Origin: CAJCIY01 sp964245825
Lineage (GTDB): Bacteria; Actinomycetota; Actinomycetes; Mycobacteriales; CAJCIY01
Assembly: GCA_964245825.1 (NCBI GenBank)
Contig: CAXTNT010000009.1
Location: 62,001-126,000 of the forward strand
DNA length: 64,000 nt
Direction: 5' to 3'
Position numbers and translations under genes: made by a program
Notes under the pieces: generated by a model
What the model was told of the DNA's origin: nothing
Database searches by the model: none
What the model saw: only the letters and a program-made list of their open reading frames with translations
In this document: positions 48,854-58,224 of the stretch, piece after piece
Layout of the letters: each line of letters opens with the position of its first letter
Position numbering within the stretch: position 1 is the first letter of the stretch

Positions 48854-49899
48854 AGAGGGCTCGCCGCCGCCGCGCGGCTGGTGCTCACCCAGCGCTCGAG
48901 CGCACCGGCGGCCGCGCCCGTGTCGACCGCGCCGGCCACTCGCGCCAGCGCCGTCCGCAGCTGGTCGGTCAGCGACCCTTCCCCCGGGGCGTACGCCACC
49001 AGCCCGGCCGCGGCGTTGAGTAGCACCGCGTCCCGCACCGCCCCCGGCGCGCCGTCGAGGAACGCCCGGGCCACCGCGGCGTTGTGGGTGGCGTCCCCAC
49101 CCCGCAGGTCACCGGCCGCGAGACCCAGCGCGGCGGGGTCGACGACCTCCTGCGACATCCGCCCCCCGCGTACCCACCAGACGGTCGAGGTGGCCGCGGT
49201 CGTCAGCTCGTCGAGGCCGTCGTCGCCGCGGACGACCAGGGCGTCGGTCCCCCGCGCCGCCAGCACTGCCGCGAGCACCGGCGCGAGCCGGCCGTCCGAC
49301 ACCCCGACGACCTGCGCGGTCGGCCGCCCCGGATTTGTCAGCGGGCCGAGCACGTTGAACACCGTCGGCACCCCCAGGTCACGGCGCGGGCCGGCCGCGT
49401 GCCGCATCGAGGCGTGGAACACGGGAGCGAAGCAGAACGCCGGGGCGCCGGCAGCGACACTGGCGGCGACACCCGCGGCGGGCAGGTCGATCACCACGCC
49501 CAACTCTTCGAGCAGGTCCGCCGACCCGGTCTGCGAGGACGCCGAGCGGTTGCCGTGCTTGACCACCTGCGCGCCGGCCCCAGCAAGCGCGAAGGCCGCC
49601 ATCGTCGAGATGTTCACGGTGTCGGCCCGATCGCCGCCGGTGCCGCAGGTGTCGACCGTCCGGAGCGCAGGGGGCAGTACGAGCGGCGTCGCCAGGTCCA
49701 GCATCACGGCCGCCAGGGCGCCGACCTCCGCGGCCGTCTCGCCCTTGGCCCGCAAGGCGACCACGAACCCGGCGACCTGGGCCGGCGAAGACTCGCCCGT
49801 CATCACCGCCCGCATCGCCCAGCCGGCCTCGTCGGCGGTGAGGTCACGGCCGGCGAGCAGCGCGGCCAGCACGTCGGCCCAGCGCAGGTCGCCGGCCAT
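48850..49899 (-). CDS. trpD: Anthranilate phosphoribosyltransferase
   Basis: A 349-residue enzyme with the phosphoribosyl-diphosphate motif VDTCGTGGDRADTVNIST, KHGNRSASSQTGSADLLEELG, RRDLGVPTVFNVLGPLTNPG and VRGDDGLDE. Makes phosphoribosyl anthranilate in tryptophan synthesis. ATG 49899 begins 11 bp after the response-regulator-like gene on the same strand. Corresponds to Rv2192c, placed beside ctaE as in mycobacteria. Confidence 0.95.
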   Translation of the reverse strand: MAGDLRWADVLAALLAGRDLTADEAGWAMRAVMTGESSPAQVAGFVVALRAKGETAAEVGALAAVMLDLATPLVLPPALRTVDTCGTGGDRADTVNISTMAAFALAGAGAQVVKHGNRSASSQTGSADLLEELGVVIDLPAAGVAASVAAGAPAFCFAPVFHASMRHAAGPRRDLGVPTVFNVLGPLTNPGRPTAQVVGVSDGRLAPVLAAVLAARGTDALVVRGDDGLDELTTAATSTVWWVRGGRMSQEVVDPAALGLAAGDLRGGDATHNAAVARAFLDGAPGAVRDAVLLNAAAGLVAYAPGEGSLTDQLRTALARVAGAVDTGAAAGALERWVSTSRAAAASPL

Positions 49900-49910
49900 G
49901 GGCGGCCGCG

Positions 49911-50396
49911 TCAGGACCGGCGCAGTCCGAAGCCGCGGGCCGGCGCGGCGGCCGGGACGGGTCGGGCCGTCCGGTCGCGCAGCAGCCGGACCACCGATTC
50001 GGTCAGCGCGAACGGGTCCACGGGATGGGACAGCACAACGTCGGCGCGCGACCAGGTGGCGAGCCAGCGGTCGTCGGCACGCGCCACCAGCACGATGGTG
50101 GCCGGCGGGTCCGCGATCTCGTCGCGCAGTTGGCGGGCGATGCCGAGACCGCCGGTAGGCCAGGCCTCCCCGTCCAGCACCGCCACGTCGATGCCGCCGG
50201 CGTCGACGCTTGCGATGCACGCGCGCCCGTCGGCCACCTCGACCCAGTCCAGGACGCCGACCTCGGGATCGGGTCGGCGGCCGACCGCGGCGCGGACCCG
50301 GTCCCGTACCTCGACGTTCGAGGAGTAGACGAGGACGGTGGCCGGCGCGGGCGCCGCCGCCTCAGCGGCCCCGGGCAGGGCGGGCACGTTGCTCAC
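49911..50396 (-). CDS. Response-regulator receiver-like protein without output domain
   Basis: A 161-residue protein with a CheY-like core (TVLVYSSNVEVRDRVRAAVG, IDVAVLDGEAWPTGGLGIARQLRDE, TIVLVARADDRWLATWSRADVVLSHPVDPFAL). The phospho-acceptor position appears as Asp in VLDGE, but the acidic pair before strand 1 is absent (YSSN), so it may be a pseudo-receiver. Conserved next to trpD in other actinobacteria. Function unknown. Confidence 0.72.
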   Translation of the reverse strand: MSNVPALPGAAEAAAPAPATVLVYSSNVEVRDRVRAAVGRRPDPEVGVLDWVEVADGRACIASVDAGGIDVAVLDGEAWPTGGLGIARQLRDEIADPPATIVLVARADDRWLATWSRADVVLSHPVDPFALTESVVRLLRDRTARPVPAAAPARGFGLRRS

Positions 50397-50427
50397 GACG
50401 CCGATGCTAGCGGTGGCCGGCCGCTCC

Positions 50428-50604
50428 TCAGCCGCGCTGGTTCGGGCCCTTCCACGGCACCCCGACCGTGTGGCGGAAGCAGTGCGGGCCCGGGTTGTAC
50501 GCGGACAACCGCTCCTCGCATTCCGGGCAGCGGCGTATCTCGGTGCCTCCCACGCGGGCCACCGGGCGCAGCGTGGCCCCCGTCGGCCGCGTCCCAGTCG
50601 TCAT
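50428..50604 (-). CDS. Small zinc-finger-like protein
   Basis: A 58-residue frame from ATG 50604 with RRCPECEERLSAYNPGPHCFRHT, a Cys4/His-type knuckle found in many small actinobacterial proteins near regulators. Function unknown. It is divergent from ctaE. Confidence 0.65.
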   Translation of the reverse strand: MTTGTRPTGATLRPVARVGGTEIRRCPECEERLSAYNPGPHCFRHTVGVPWKGPNQRG

Positions 50605-50734
50605 GGCCCACGACGCTAGGTGACCGGAGTCACATCGGTCAACGCTGGACGGCACCGCGACGTGCACCGGACACGCCCTGCCGCCGCCTCCGCCCCGTCG
50701 CGCCAGCGCTGCGGGCCCGTGCCAGAATGCGCGC

Positions 50735-51334
50735 GTGGCTGCTGCTTCCGTCGCCGAGGCTCCGCCGCGGACCGTCTCGCAGCGGCCGTCCATGACCTCG
50801 GTGGGAACCATCATCTGGCTCTCCAGCGAGCTGATGTTCTTCTCCGCGCTGTTCGCGATCTACTTCACCATCAGGGCACAGGCCGAGCCCGACTGGCCGC
50901 CCGTCGGCGAGCATCCGCACATCGGCTACTCCGCGATCTTCACGGTCATCCTCGTGTCCAGCTCGGTCACCTGCCAGCTGGGCGTCTTCGCGGCGGAGAA
51001 GGGCGACGTCTACGGCCTGCGCCGCTACTACGTGGCGACGTTCCTGATGGGCCTGGCGTTCGTGCTCGGCCAGGCGAACGAGTACCGGATGGAAGTTCAC
51101 GACGGGCACACGCTCAGCCACGACCCGTACTTCGCGACCTTCTACCTGACGACCGGCTTCCACTTCCTGCACGTCTGCGGCGGCCTGTTCGCCTTCATCA
51201 TCGTGCTGGCGCGGTCCACGGTGGGTCGCTTCACCCCCGCCCAGGCCACCTCCGCCATCGTCGTGTCGTACTACTGGCACTTCGTCGACGTGGTGTGGAT
51301 CGGCCTCTACCTCGCCATCTACCTGATCCAGTGA
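50735..51334 (+). CDS. ctaE: Cytochrome c oxidase subunit III
   Basis: A 199-residue membrane protein with five hydrophobic helices, the short actinobacterial form. Conserved segments are MFFSALFAIYFTIR, FLMGLAFVLGQANEY, TGFHFLHVCGGL and YYWHFVDVVWIGLY. Part of the aa3 oxidase that pairs with the QcrCAB complex. GTG 50735 start; its stop overlaps qcrC by GTGA. First gene of ctaE-qcrCAB. Confidence 0.95.
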   Translation: MAAASVAEAPPRTVSQRPSMTSVGTIIWLSSELMFFSALFAIYFTIRAQAEPDWPPVGEHPHIGYSAIFTVILVSSSVTCQLGVFAAEKGDVYGLRRYYVATFLMGLAFVLGQANEYRMEVHDGHTLSHDPYFATFYLTTGFHFLHVCGGLFAFIIVLARSTVGRFTPAQATSAIVVSYYWHFVDVVWIGLYLAIYLIQ

Positions 51335-52134
51335 GCGGGCCCGTGACCGACCTCGAGACCGGTGGCGCCGTGGTGCGGCGGCGGCGAGTGCCTGCCGCTG
51401 CGTACCTCCTGCTCGCGCTGATCGTGACCGGCGTGGCGTGGGCGCTGCTCGCCCCGACGGGCCACGCCGCTGCCGGCGACAACCAGGCCGTCGCGCAGGG
51501 CAAGGAGCTGTTCGCCCAGGGGTGTGCCTCGTGCCACGGGGTCGCCGGTCAGGGCGTGGACGGCCGGGCACCGTCGTTGATCGGCGCCGGTGGCGCCGCC
51601 GTCGACTTCCAGGTCTCGTCCGGGCGCATGCCGCTCCAGCAGCCCGCCGAGCAGGCCGACCGGCACCCCTCGCGCTACACCCAGGCGCAGATCGACGACC
51701 TGGCTGCGTACGTCCAGACCCTGGGCGGTGGGCCGGCGCAGTTCGTGGTGACCGACGCGATGATCGCCGCCGCCGACGTACCACTCGGCGGCGAGATCTT
51801 CCGGGCCAACTGCGCAAGCTGCCACAACTACGCCGGCACCGGAAACGCGCTCGACAAGGGCCGGTACGCGCCCGACCTCAACCACGCGACGCCGTCGCAG
51901 ATCTACGAGGCCATGCTCTCCGGCCCGGAATACATGCCGATCTTCGGCGACCGGCAGATCACGCCGCAGGAGAAGGTCGACGTGGCCGCGTACATCCTGG
52001 CGCTCCAGCACGGCAAGGACCCGGGTGGTGCCAACCTCGGGCACGTCGGCCCCGTCCCGGAGGGTCTGGTGATCTTCGTGGTCGGCATCGGCGGTCTCGT
52101 CGGATTCGCGCTGTGGATCGGAGCCCGCCGATGA
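51331..52134 (+). CDS. qcrC: Menaquinol-cytochrome c reductase, diheme cytochrome c subunit
   Basis: A 267-residue membrane-anchored protein with an N-terminal anchor helix, two CxxCH heme sites (Cys65-Cys68-His69 and Cys161-Cys164-His165) and a C-terminal helix. The two hemes carry electrons directly to the oxidase, replacing a soluble cytochrome c. Overlaps ctaE and qcrA by 4 bp each. Confidence 0.95.
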   Translation: MSGPVTDLETGGAVVRRRRVPAAAYLLLALIVTGVAWALLAPTGHAAAGDNQAVAQGKELFAQGCASCHGVAGQGVDGRAPSLIGAGGAAVDFQVSSGRMPLQQPAEQADRHPSRYTQAQIDDLAAYVQTLGGGPAQFVVTDAMIAAADVPLGGEIFRANCASCHNYAGTGNALDKGRYAPDLNHATPSQIYEAMLSGPEYMPIFGDRQITPQEKVDVAAYILALQHGKDPGGANLGHVGPVPEGLVIFVVGIGGLVGFALWIGARR

Positions 52135-53138
52135 GCGAGGACCGGCCGCCGCGGATCGGCGACGAGATCCCGCTCTACACGCCGTCGCGCCCCCGGGCGG
52201 GCGACGCCGTCACCGCGGCGCCGGAGCAGACCCCGAGCCCACCGGAGCCCCCGAACCACCCGGCTGACCCGGCGGACGCCTTCCGCGAGCGGCTCGTCTC
52301 CGCGGTCTTCCTGGTCGGCGGGGCGGCGGCCGTCGCTTTCTTCGTCATGTACTGGATCCACACCAAGCCGACCGACAACTGGATCAACGGGTGGCTCGGC
52401 GGCCTGCTCGGGCTGGCCCTCATCGCCCTGGGCACCGGCGCGGTGCTGTGGGCCAAGCTGCTCATGCCGCACGAGGAGGCCGTGGAAGAACGGCACCCGT
52501 TCTACTCCTCCGCCGTCGACCGGCAGAGCGCCGCAGACTCGTTCAACGCGGGTGTCCAGGGCTCCGGCATCGCCCGTCGCCCGCTGCTGCGCCGCAGCCT
52601 GCTGCTGGCCAGCGGCGCGCTCGCGCTGCCACTGGTGTCCACCCTGCGAGGCCTCGGCCCCAGCCCCAAGGGGGAGATGGCCCACACGAAGTGGACGCCG
52701 GGCGCGCGCGTGGTGGACCAGTTCAACACACCGGTGAAGCTCGGCGACCTCGAGATCAACAGCTTCACCACGGTCTTCCCGGAGAACTACACCGACCCGG
52801 ACTCGGCCGCCAGCTCCGCCGTCATGCTGCTGCGACTGCCCGTCAACCTCGTGACCGCCAAGGCGCAGGCCAAGTCGTACCAGGGGCACCTCGCCTACTC
52901 GAAGATCTGCACGCATGCCGGCTGCCCCGCCTCGCTGTACGACCAGCAGACGCACACGCTGCTCTGCCCCTGCCACCAGTCGCAGTTCAAGGTCCTCGAG
53001 GACTGCAAGCCGGTGTCCGGTCCGGCCACCCGCTCGCTGCCCCAGTTGGGCATCACGGTCGACGCCGAGGGATACTTCATCGCACGCTCGGACTTCGACG
53101 AGCCCGTGGGCCCCGGCTTCTGGGAGCGCAAGTCATGA
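52131..53138 (+). CDS. qcrA: Menaquinol-cytochrome c reductase, Rieske iron-sulfur subunit
   Basis: A 335-residue protein with three N-terminal helices (the long actinobacterial form) and a C-terminal Rieske domain. The cluster ligands are in CTHAGC (Cys260, His262) and CPCHQSQF (Cys279, His282). Oxidises menaquinol with QcrB and passes electrons to QcrC. Overlaps qcrC and qcrB by ATGA. Confidence 0.95.
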   Translation: MSEDRPPRIGDEIPLYTPSRPRAGDAVTAAPEQTPSPPEPPNHPADPADAFRERLVSAVFLVGGAAAVAFFVMYWIHTKPTDNWINGWLGGLLGLALIALGTGAVLWAKLLMPHEEAVEERHPFYSSAVDRQSAADSFNAGVQGSGIARRPLLRRSLLLASGALALPLVSTLRGLGPSPKGEMAHTKWTPGARVVDQFNTPVKLGDLEINSFTTVFPENYTDPDSAASSAVMLLRLPVNLVTAKAQAKSYQGHLAYSKICTHAGCPASLYDQQTHTLLCPCHQSQFKVLEDCKPVSGPATRSLPQLGITVDAEGYFIARSDFDEPVGPGFWERKS

Positions 53139-54778
53139 CACTCAGCACCCCGCCCGGCTCGGATCCCGGTGTCTTCGACGGCCGCTCCGAGCGGGAGGGC
53201 CCGACCGGCGCCGGCAAGGCGGTCGGCGGGGCCGGCCGGTTCGTCGACGACCGGGTCGGCGCGTCCGGGGCGTTCCGGAAGCTGCTGAACAAGGTCTTCC
53301 CGGACCACTGGTCTTTCATGATCGGCGAGATCGCCCTCTACTCGTTCATCATCCTGCTGCTGACCGGTACGTACCTGACGTTCTTCTTCAGCGACTCGAC
53401 CGCCCAGGTGCTCTACCACGGCTCGTACCTGCCGCTGCGTGGCGTGCCGGTCAGCGCGGCGTACGACTCGACGCTCAACATCTCGTTCGACGTCCGTGGC
53501 GGGCTGCTGATCCGGCAGATCCACCACTGGGCGGCCTTGATGTTCATCGCCGCGATGATCGTGCACGCCGCTCGGGTGTTTTTCACCGGCGCGTACCGCA
53601 AGCCGCGCGAGCTCAACTGGCTCATCGGCGTCGGACTCATCGCGCTCGGCCTGCTCGAGGGCTTCGCCGGCTACTCGCTCCCCGACGACCTGCTGTCCGG
53701 GACCGGGCTGCGCATCATGTACTCGGTGCTGCTGTCGATCCCGGTGATCGGCACGTGGGCCGGCTACCTGATATTCGGCGGCCCCTATCCCGGCACGGAC
53801 ATCATCAGCCGGCTCTACGTGATCCACATCCTGCTCGTCCCGGGCGTCCTGCTCGCGCTGATCGCCGCCCACCTGGGGCTGCTGTTCCACCAGAAGCACA
53901 CGCAGTTCGACGGTCCGGGCAAGACCGAGGAGAACGTCGTCGGCGAGCGTGTCTTCCCGGTCTACGGAGCCAAGGCGGGTGGGTACTTCTTCCTGGTCTT
54001 CGGGGTGCTCGCGCTGCTCGGAGGTCTCGCCCAGATCAACCCGATCTGGCTCTACGGCCCGTACAACCCGGCCAACGTGTCGGCGGGTTCGCAGCCGGAC
54101 TGGTACATAGGATTCATCGACGGCGCTGTCCGCATCATGCCGAACTGGGAGTTCCGCGGCTTCGGCTACGACATACCGCTGATGCTGCTCGTCCCCGGCC
54201 TGGTGATCCCCGGGATCCTGTTTACGGGGATGGCGCTCTACCCGTTCCTGGAACAGAAGGTCACCGGCGACAAGGGCTACCACAACATCCTGCAGCGGCC
54301 CCGGGACACCCCCAACCGCACCGGCATCGGCGTCATGTCGCTGACCTTCTACGGGGTCATGTGGGGTTCGGGTGGCAACGACATCATCGCCTCCGACTTC
54401 CACGTCTCCCTCAATGCGCTGACGTGGGCGGGCCGGTTCGGGTTGATCGCGCTGCCCCCGATCGCGTTCACGGTGACCAAGCGCATCTGCCTGAGCCTGC
54501 AACGGCGCGACCGCGAGGCGGCGGCACACGGCTACGAGACGGGCATCGTCCGCCGACTGCCGTCGGGCGAGTACATCGAGGTGCACGCCCCGCTGCCCCA
54601 GCGGCCGATGCCGGCGCTGTCCCCGGTCGAGACCACGACGTTCGGCCAGCTTGCGGCGGCCCACGGCGCCGAGCACGGCGACCACGCCGACCTGGTCCTC
54701 ACCGGTGCGCACCTCGACGAGTCCGCATCGGGCGACGTGGCCCGGCGCGGTTTCTTCGGGCGCAAGGGGCAGCGCTGA
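53135..54778 (+). CDS. qcrB: Menaquinol-cytochrome c reductase, cytochrome b subunit
   Basis: A 547-residue cytochrome b with about eight helices. Heme-ligand regions are QIHHWAALMFIAAMIVHAARVFF and VIHILLVPGVLLALIAAHLGLLFH; the quinone-site motif is PDWYIGF. The C-terminal extension after about residue 440 is soluble and typical of actinobacteria. Convergent with a glycosyltransferase gene, 3 bp apart. Confidence 0.95.
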   Translation: MTLSTPPGSDPGVFDGRSEREGPTGAGKAVGGAGRFVDDRVGASGAFRKLLNKVFPDHWSFMIGEIALYSFIILLLTGTYLTFFFSDSTAQVLYHGSYLPLRGVPVSAAYDSTLNISFDVRGGLLIRQIHHWAALMFIAAMIVHAARVFFTGAYRKPRELNWLIGVGLIALGLLEGFAGYSLPDDLLSGTGLRIMYSVLLSIPVIGTWAGYLIFGGPYPGTDIISRLYVIHILLVPGVLLALIAAHLGLLFHQKHTQFDGPGKTEENVVGERVFPVYGAKAGGYFFLVFGVLALLGGLAQINPIWLYGPYNPANVSAGSQPDWYIGFIDGAVRIMPNWEFRGFGYDIPLMLLVPGLVIPGILFTGMALYPFLEQKVTGDKGYHNILQRPRDTPNRTGIGVMSLTFYGVMWGSGGNDIIASDFHVSLNALTWAGRFGLIALPPIAFTVTKRICLSLQRRDREAAAHGYETGIVRRLPSGEYIEVHAPLPQRPMPALSPVETTTFGQLAAAHGAEHGDHADLVLTGAHLDESASGDVARRGFFGRKGQR

Positions 54779-54781
54779 CGT

Positions 54782-55702
54782 TCAGTCGGCTGGGGCGGTG
54801 AGCCAACGGCGTTCGACATCGCGCCGCGGCACGCGCAGCACGACCCGCCGGCGGCGACGAACCAGGCCCGGCAGCCAGGCCAGGAACGAGGCGTAGGCAC
54901 GGGTCCGCGCCCAGGCCTTGGCCCGCGACTCCCCCACCGCCACCGAGAGCGTGGTCAGCGGGAAGCGAAGCATCGCGCCGACAGCGAGCCGGACGCTCGC
55001 GCAGGTGACGAGTGTCGCCAGCCGGTTCCGCTCGGTCTGGTACGTGTGCAGCAGCGAGAACTCGCCGACGGTGGCCGAATGCCGGTGCACCACCACCGCG
55101 TCGGGTACGTAGCGCACACTGTGGCCGGCGAGCCGCAGCCGCCAGGACACGTCGACGTCCTCGTAGTACAGGAAGTACCGCGGGTCCACGCCGCCCACCT
55201 CCCGCAGGGCCGCCGTACGCAGCGCCATGGCGCCGCCACAGCCGTACGCCACCTCGCGTGGCTCGTCCCAGCGGCCGTCGTCGGGCGAGCCGAACCCGGC
55301 ATCGTGGCCGTAGCCGTTGGTGGTGAGCAGCCCGCCCGCGCTGTTGAGGCGGCCGTCCGGTAGCAGCATCCGGCTGGTCGTGGCGGCGACCGCCGGGTCG
55401 TCGAGCGGAGCGAGCAGGGCGGCGAGCCACCCCGGGCGTACGACCGCGTCGTTGTTGAGCCAGACGACGGCGTCCGTGTCCACCCGATCCGCCGCGAGGG
55501 CGACGCCGCCGGAGAACCCGACGTTGGTCGGACTCCGGAGCACCTCGACCTGGCCGAAACGCTCGGCGAGCAGCACGTCCGTGCCGTCGGTGGAGGCGTT
55601 GTCGACCACCAGCACCGGCGCCCCCTCACCGACGACCGCCTCCAGGCAGTCCGCCAGCAGGTGCGCGCCGTTCCAGGTGACGACCACGACGGTCGCATCC
55701 AC
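54782..55702 (-). CDS. GT2 family glycosyltransferase
   Basis: A 306-residue GT-A enzyme from GTG 55702: ATVVVVTWNGAHLLADCLEA, LVVDNASTDGTD, the WLNNDA metal motif and YYEDVDVSWRLRLAG. Resembles rhamnosyl- or galactosyl-transferases of the GT2 group that build cell-wall polysaccharide, but donor and acceptor are unknown. Starts 5 bp after the Stealth-like gene. Confidence 0.88.
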   Translation of the reverse strand: MDATVVVVTWNGAHLLADCLEAVVGEGAPVLVVDNASTDGTDVLLAERFGQVEVLRSPTNVGFSGGVALAADRVDTDAVVWLNNDAVVRPGWLAALLAPLDDPAVAATTSRMLLPDGRLNSAGGLLTTNGYGHDAGFGSPDDGRWDEPREVAYGCGGAMALRTAALREVGGVDPRYFLYYEDVDVSWRLRLAGHSVRYVPDAVVVHRHSATVGEFSLLHTYQTERNRLATLVTCASVRLAVGAMLRFPLTTLSVAVGESRAKAWARTRAYASFLAWLPGLVRRRRRVVLRVPRRDVERRWLTAPAD

Positions 55703-55707
55703 GGGTC

Positions 55708-56742
55708 TCAGCGCAGCTCCCGGTCCCGCTCCTGCTCCAGCCGGGCGACGGCGCCGGCGAGCTCGACCAGCTGAGTGCGCTCCTCCAGGGCGACGTACTC
55801 CCACAGTCGGCGCAGCCGACGGGCGGTGCCGAAGAAGCGGCGTCGCGCCGCGCCCGCTGCGCCGGTCTGCCCGCGCCAGGGATCGGCCACCTCGGCCGGG
55901 AACCGGAGCCGGCCGGCCGCCAGGTCGAAGGCGTACCAGCGCTGCAGCTTCGCGAACGCCTGACGCTCGGGGTTGGCCTCGTCCAACGCGGTGTCGAGAC
56001 CAGCGAACAGCCCCCCCGACGCGTACAGCTCGGGATGGAAGTTCTCGAAGGCGATGTCCTCCGGCCGCCGCCAGAATGGCCACTCGTGCGGATACCGGGG
56101 CCAGCACATCGTGCGGAAGGTGCGCGGCGGCGCGAAGCGCTCGGGCGCGACCAGGCGTCCGTGGTTGAGCGGCAGCGACCACTCGCAGAAGGCGCCCGCC
56201 GGGTCGAGGGCGAGCGCCGCCCGAAAGGCCTCCACGTACAGGGCCCGGTCGATCGCCTGCGGCATGTGCGCGGCGAAGCACAGGTGTCCCGCGCCGAGAT
56301 AGCCGAGAGCGAGGTAGCTCGCGTGCTGCACCGCGTCGAAGGTGCTCTCGTCGCGCCGCCAGAGCGCGAGGTCGTGGCAGGCGTACGACACCAGCCGGTC
56401 GCCATCGGCGAACGCTTCGGGGCCGACGTGTCGCAGCGGCCGGTAGTCGTCGTCGGACTGCAGGTACGTGTCGGGGAGCGGTCCACGCTCCGCGAGCGCC
56501 AGCCGGAGCCAGGCGTTCCGCGCCGCGTGCGCCGTGGGCCCGGCGGAGCGCTCGGCCGCGGTAAGCAGGTCCTCCTCGGCGATCCCGACGACCCCAGTCC
56601 CTTCCAGGGCCCGCAGGGCGGACGCCGGGGCGAGCACGACGTGGTCGCTCAGCCAGGGCAGGAACCGCCGCACGTAGGGCAGCGTCTCGGCCAGCACGTC
56701 CGGCCGGTTGGAGAGGTAGACGACCTGCGTCACCTCCGGCAT
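55708..56742 (-). CDS. Probable sugar-phosphate or glycosyl transferase, Stealth-like
   Basis: A 344-residue protein starting MPEVTQVVYLSNRPDVLAET. Recognisable pieces are a Rossmann-like start, an aspartate cluster LQSDDDYRP, WPFWRRPEDIAFENFHPELY and a C-terminal coiled helix. The DDD after a hydrophobic strand recalls the conserved region of Stealth-type hexose-phosphate transferases, but the N-terminal Stealth motif is not evident. Assignment is tentative. It lies between two clear glycosyltransferase genes on the same strand. Confidence 0.5.
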   Translation of the reverse strand: MPEVTQVVYLSNRPDVLAETLPYVRRFLPWLSDHVVLAPASALRALEGTGVVGIAEEDLLTAAERSAGPTAHAARNAWLRLALAERGPLPDTYLQSDDDYRPLRHVGPEAFADGDRLVSYACHDLALWRRDESTFDAVQHASYLALGYLGAGHLCFAAHMPQAIDRALYVEAFRAALALDPAGAFCEWSLPLNHGRLVAPERFAPPRTFRTMCWPRYPHEWPFWRRPEDIAFENFHPELYASGGLFAGLDTALDEANPERQAFAKLQRWYAFDLAAGRLRFPAEVADPWRGQTGAAGAARRRFFGTARRLRRLWEYVALEERTQLVELAGAVARLEQERDRELR

Positions 56743-56782
56743 GCCCGCAGTGTTCCACGGCCGCCGGCGCCCGGGCCGGCGT

Positions 56783-58177
56783 TCAGTCGGTGCGCCCGCG
56801 CAGGAGCTTGCCGGCGCGGCCCGCCGCCCGCCGCGCGAGCAGGGCGCCGCCTCCGTCGGCCAGGTACTGCCGCGCCAGGGCCACCTCGCCCCGCCAGCCG
56901 GGGGCCCCCGGCGTCGGCGCGCGTACGGTCTCGAACGGCCGGATGAGGTGGCTCCGAACGGTCGCGTCGAGCAGGTCCGGCGCCCGCCGCGGCGCCCGGC
57001 AGAAGGCGGCAAGCGGTGCCAGCGCCGTCTCCCACACGTAGCCCCGGGCCAGCTCCCGGGCCGCGGCCGCCGCCGACCGCCGGGCCGCCGGGTCGACCAG
57101 GTAGGTCTCGAACGCGGCGGCGAGGGCGGGCGCATCACCCGGCGGTACGACGATCCCGGCGCCCGCGCGCGGGAGCACGTCGGCGAAGACGTCCCCCTCG
57201 GTGGCCACGACCGGCAGGCCGGCCCAGAGGTAGTCCAGGATCCGGGTGCGGAAGGAGAACGCGGTCTCCACGTGGTCGAGGTGGGTGGAGACGCCGATAT
57301 CGGCCTCCAGCAGGAAGGCGCCGCGCTCGTCGTAGGGGACCCACTCCTCGCGGAAGATCACCGCACTGCCGAACAGGCCGAGCCCGCCGGCGAGCGCCCG
57401 CGCCTCGGCGGCGACGCGCATCTCGGGCACCCGCGGGTTGGGGTGCCCGCCGCCCAGGAACACCAGCCTCAGCTCCGGATGCCGCGGGCGCAGGAGGTCG
57501 ACGGCCCGGATGAGGGTCTGCGGGTCGAACCAGTTGTAGAGGCCGCCGCCCCACAGTGCGATCACGTCGTCCGCGCCGATCCCGGGCAGCACCCCGCGCA
57601 TCGCCGCGGCCGGCTCGGGCGCCCGAGCGTCGACCCCGAAGGGCGCGAGCACGACGAGCGTGCCGAGGGTCGGGTCCTCGTCGTAGGTCAGCGGGTTGAC
57701 CCGGCCCAGGCTGGCCAGGGCGCCGAGCCAGAAGTCGCGCTGCTTGGCGCTCGCCGCGAGGAACAGGTCACCACGGCGCATGGCCCGGTTCAGGGCCACG
57801 GTGGCGTTGTGGACCCGCGCCAGCCGGTCGGCGGGTGGTTCCCCGCTCGACAGCTCGAGCTTCTCCAGGTGGATCGGGTCGTAGAGATCCACGACGACCA
57901 CCGCCTCGGACGCCTCGATGGACGGCTGGTCGAGCAGCACACCCGGTGGTGCGATCCAGATGTCCGTACGCGGCACGAGCTCGTGGACGTCGGCGCCGGC
58001 CACGTGCCGAACCGCGAAGCGACCGCCGTCGGGGCGGGCGCAGGTGGCCGTGGTCACCAGCTCGACGTCGTGCTCCCGCGACAGCACCTCGGCCAGGTGC
58101 CAGGCCCGGATCGCGGGGCCGGCCATTCGGTCGCCCACTACCTCGGCGGTCGCGACGACGATGCGGGTACGAGCCAT
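56783..58177 (-). CDS. GT4 family glycosyltransferase
   Basis: A 464-residue GT-B protein with VGDRMAGPAIRAWHLAEVL at the N-terminus and WGGGLYNWFDPQTLIRAV, LVFLGGGHPNPR and TRILDYLWAGLPVVATEGDVFAD in the donor domain. The extra C-terminal 90 residues are basic. Minus-strand TAGGGT lies 6 bases before ATG 58177, suggesting a leaderless start. Donor unknown; RmlB next door suggests a dTDP-deoxysugar. Confidence 0.85.
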   Translation of the reverse strand: MARTRIVVATAEVVGDRMAGPAIRAWHLAEVLSREHDVELVTTATCARPDGGRFAVRHVAGADVHELVPRTDIWIAPPGVLLDQPSIEASEAVVVVDLYDPIHLEKLELSSGEPPADRLARVHNATVALNRAMRRGDLFLAASAKQRDFWLGALASLGRVNPLTYDEDPTLGTLVVLAPFGVDARAPEPAAAMRGVLPGIGADDVIALWGGGLYNWFDPQTLIRAVDLLRPRHPELRLVFLGGGHPNPRVPEMRVAAEARALAGGLGLFGSAVIFREEWVPYDERGAFLLEADIGVSTHLDHVETAFSFRTRILDYLWAGLPVVATEGDVFADVLPRAGAGIVVPPGDAPALAAAFETYLVDPAARRSAAAAARELARGYVWETALAPLAAFCRAPRRAPDLLDATVRSHLIRPFETVRAPTPGAPGWRGEVALARQYLADGGGALLARRAAGRAGKLLRGRTD

Positions 58178-58224
58178 GCCCCGACCCTAGGGAAGGCGGG
58201 AGCCGGCTCCGGTGCTGCGGTGGC

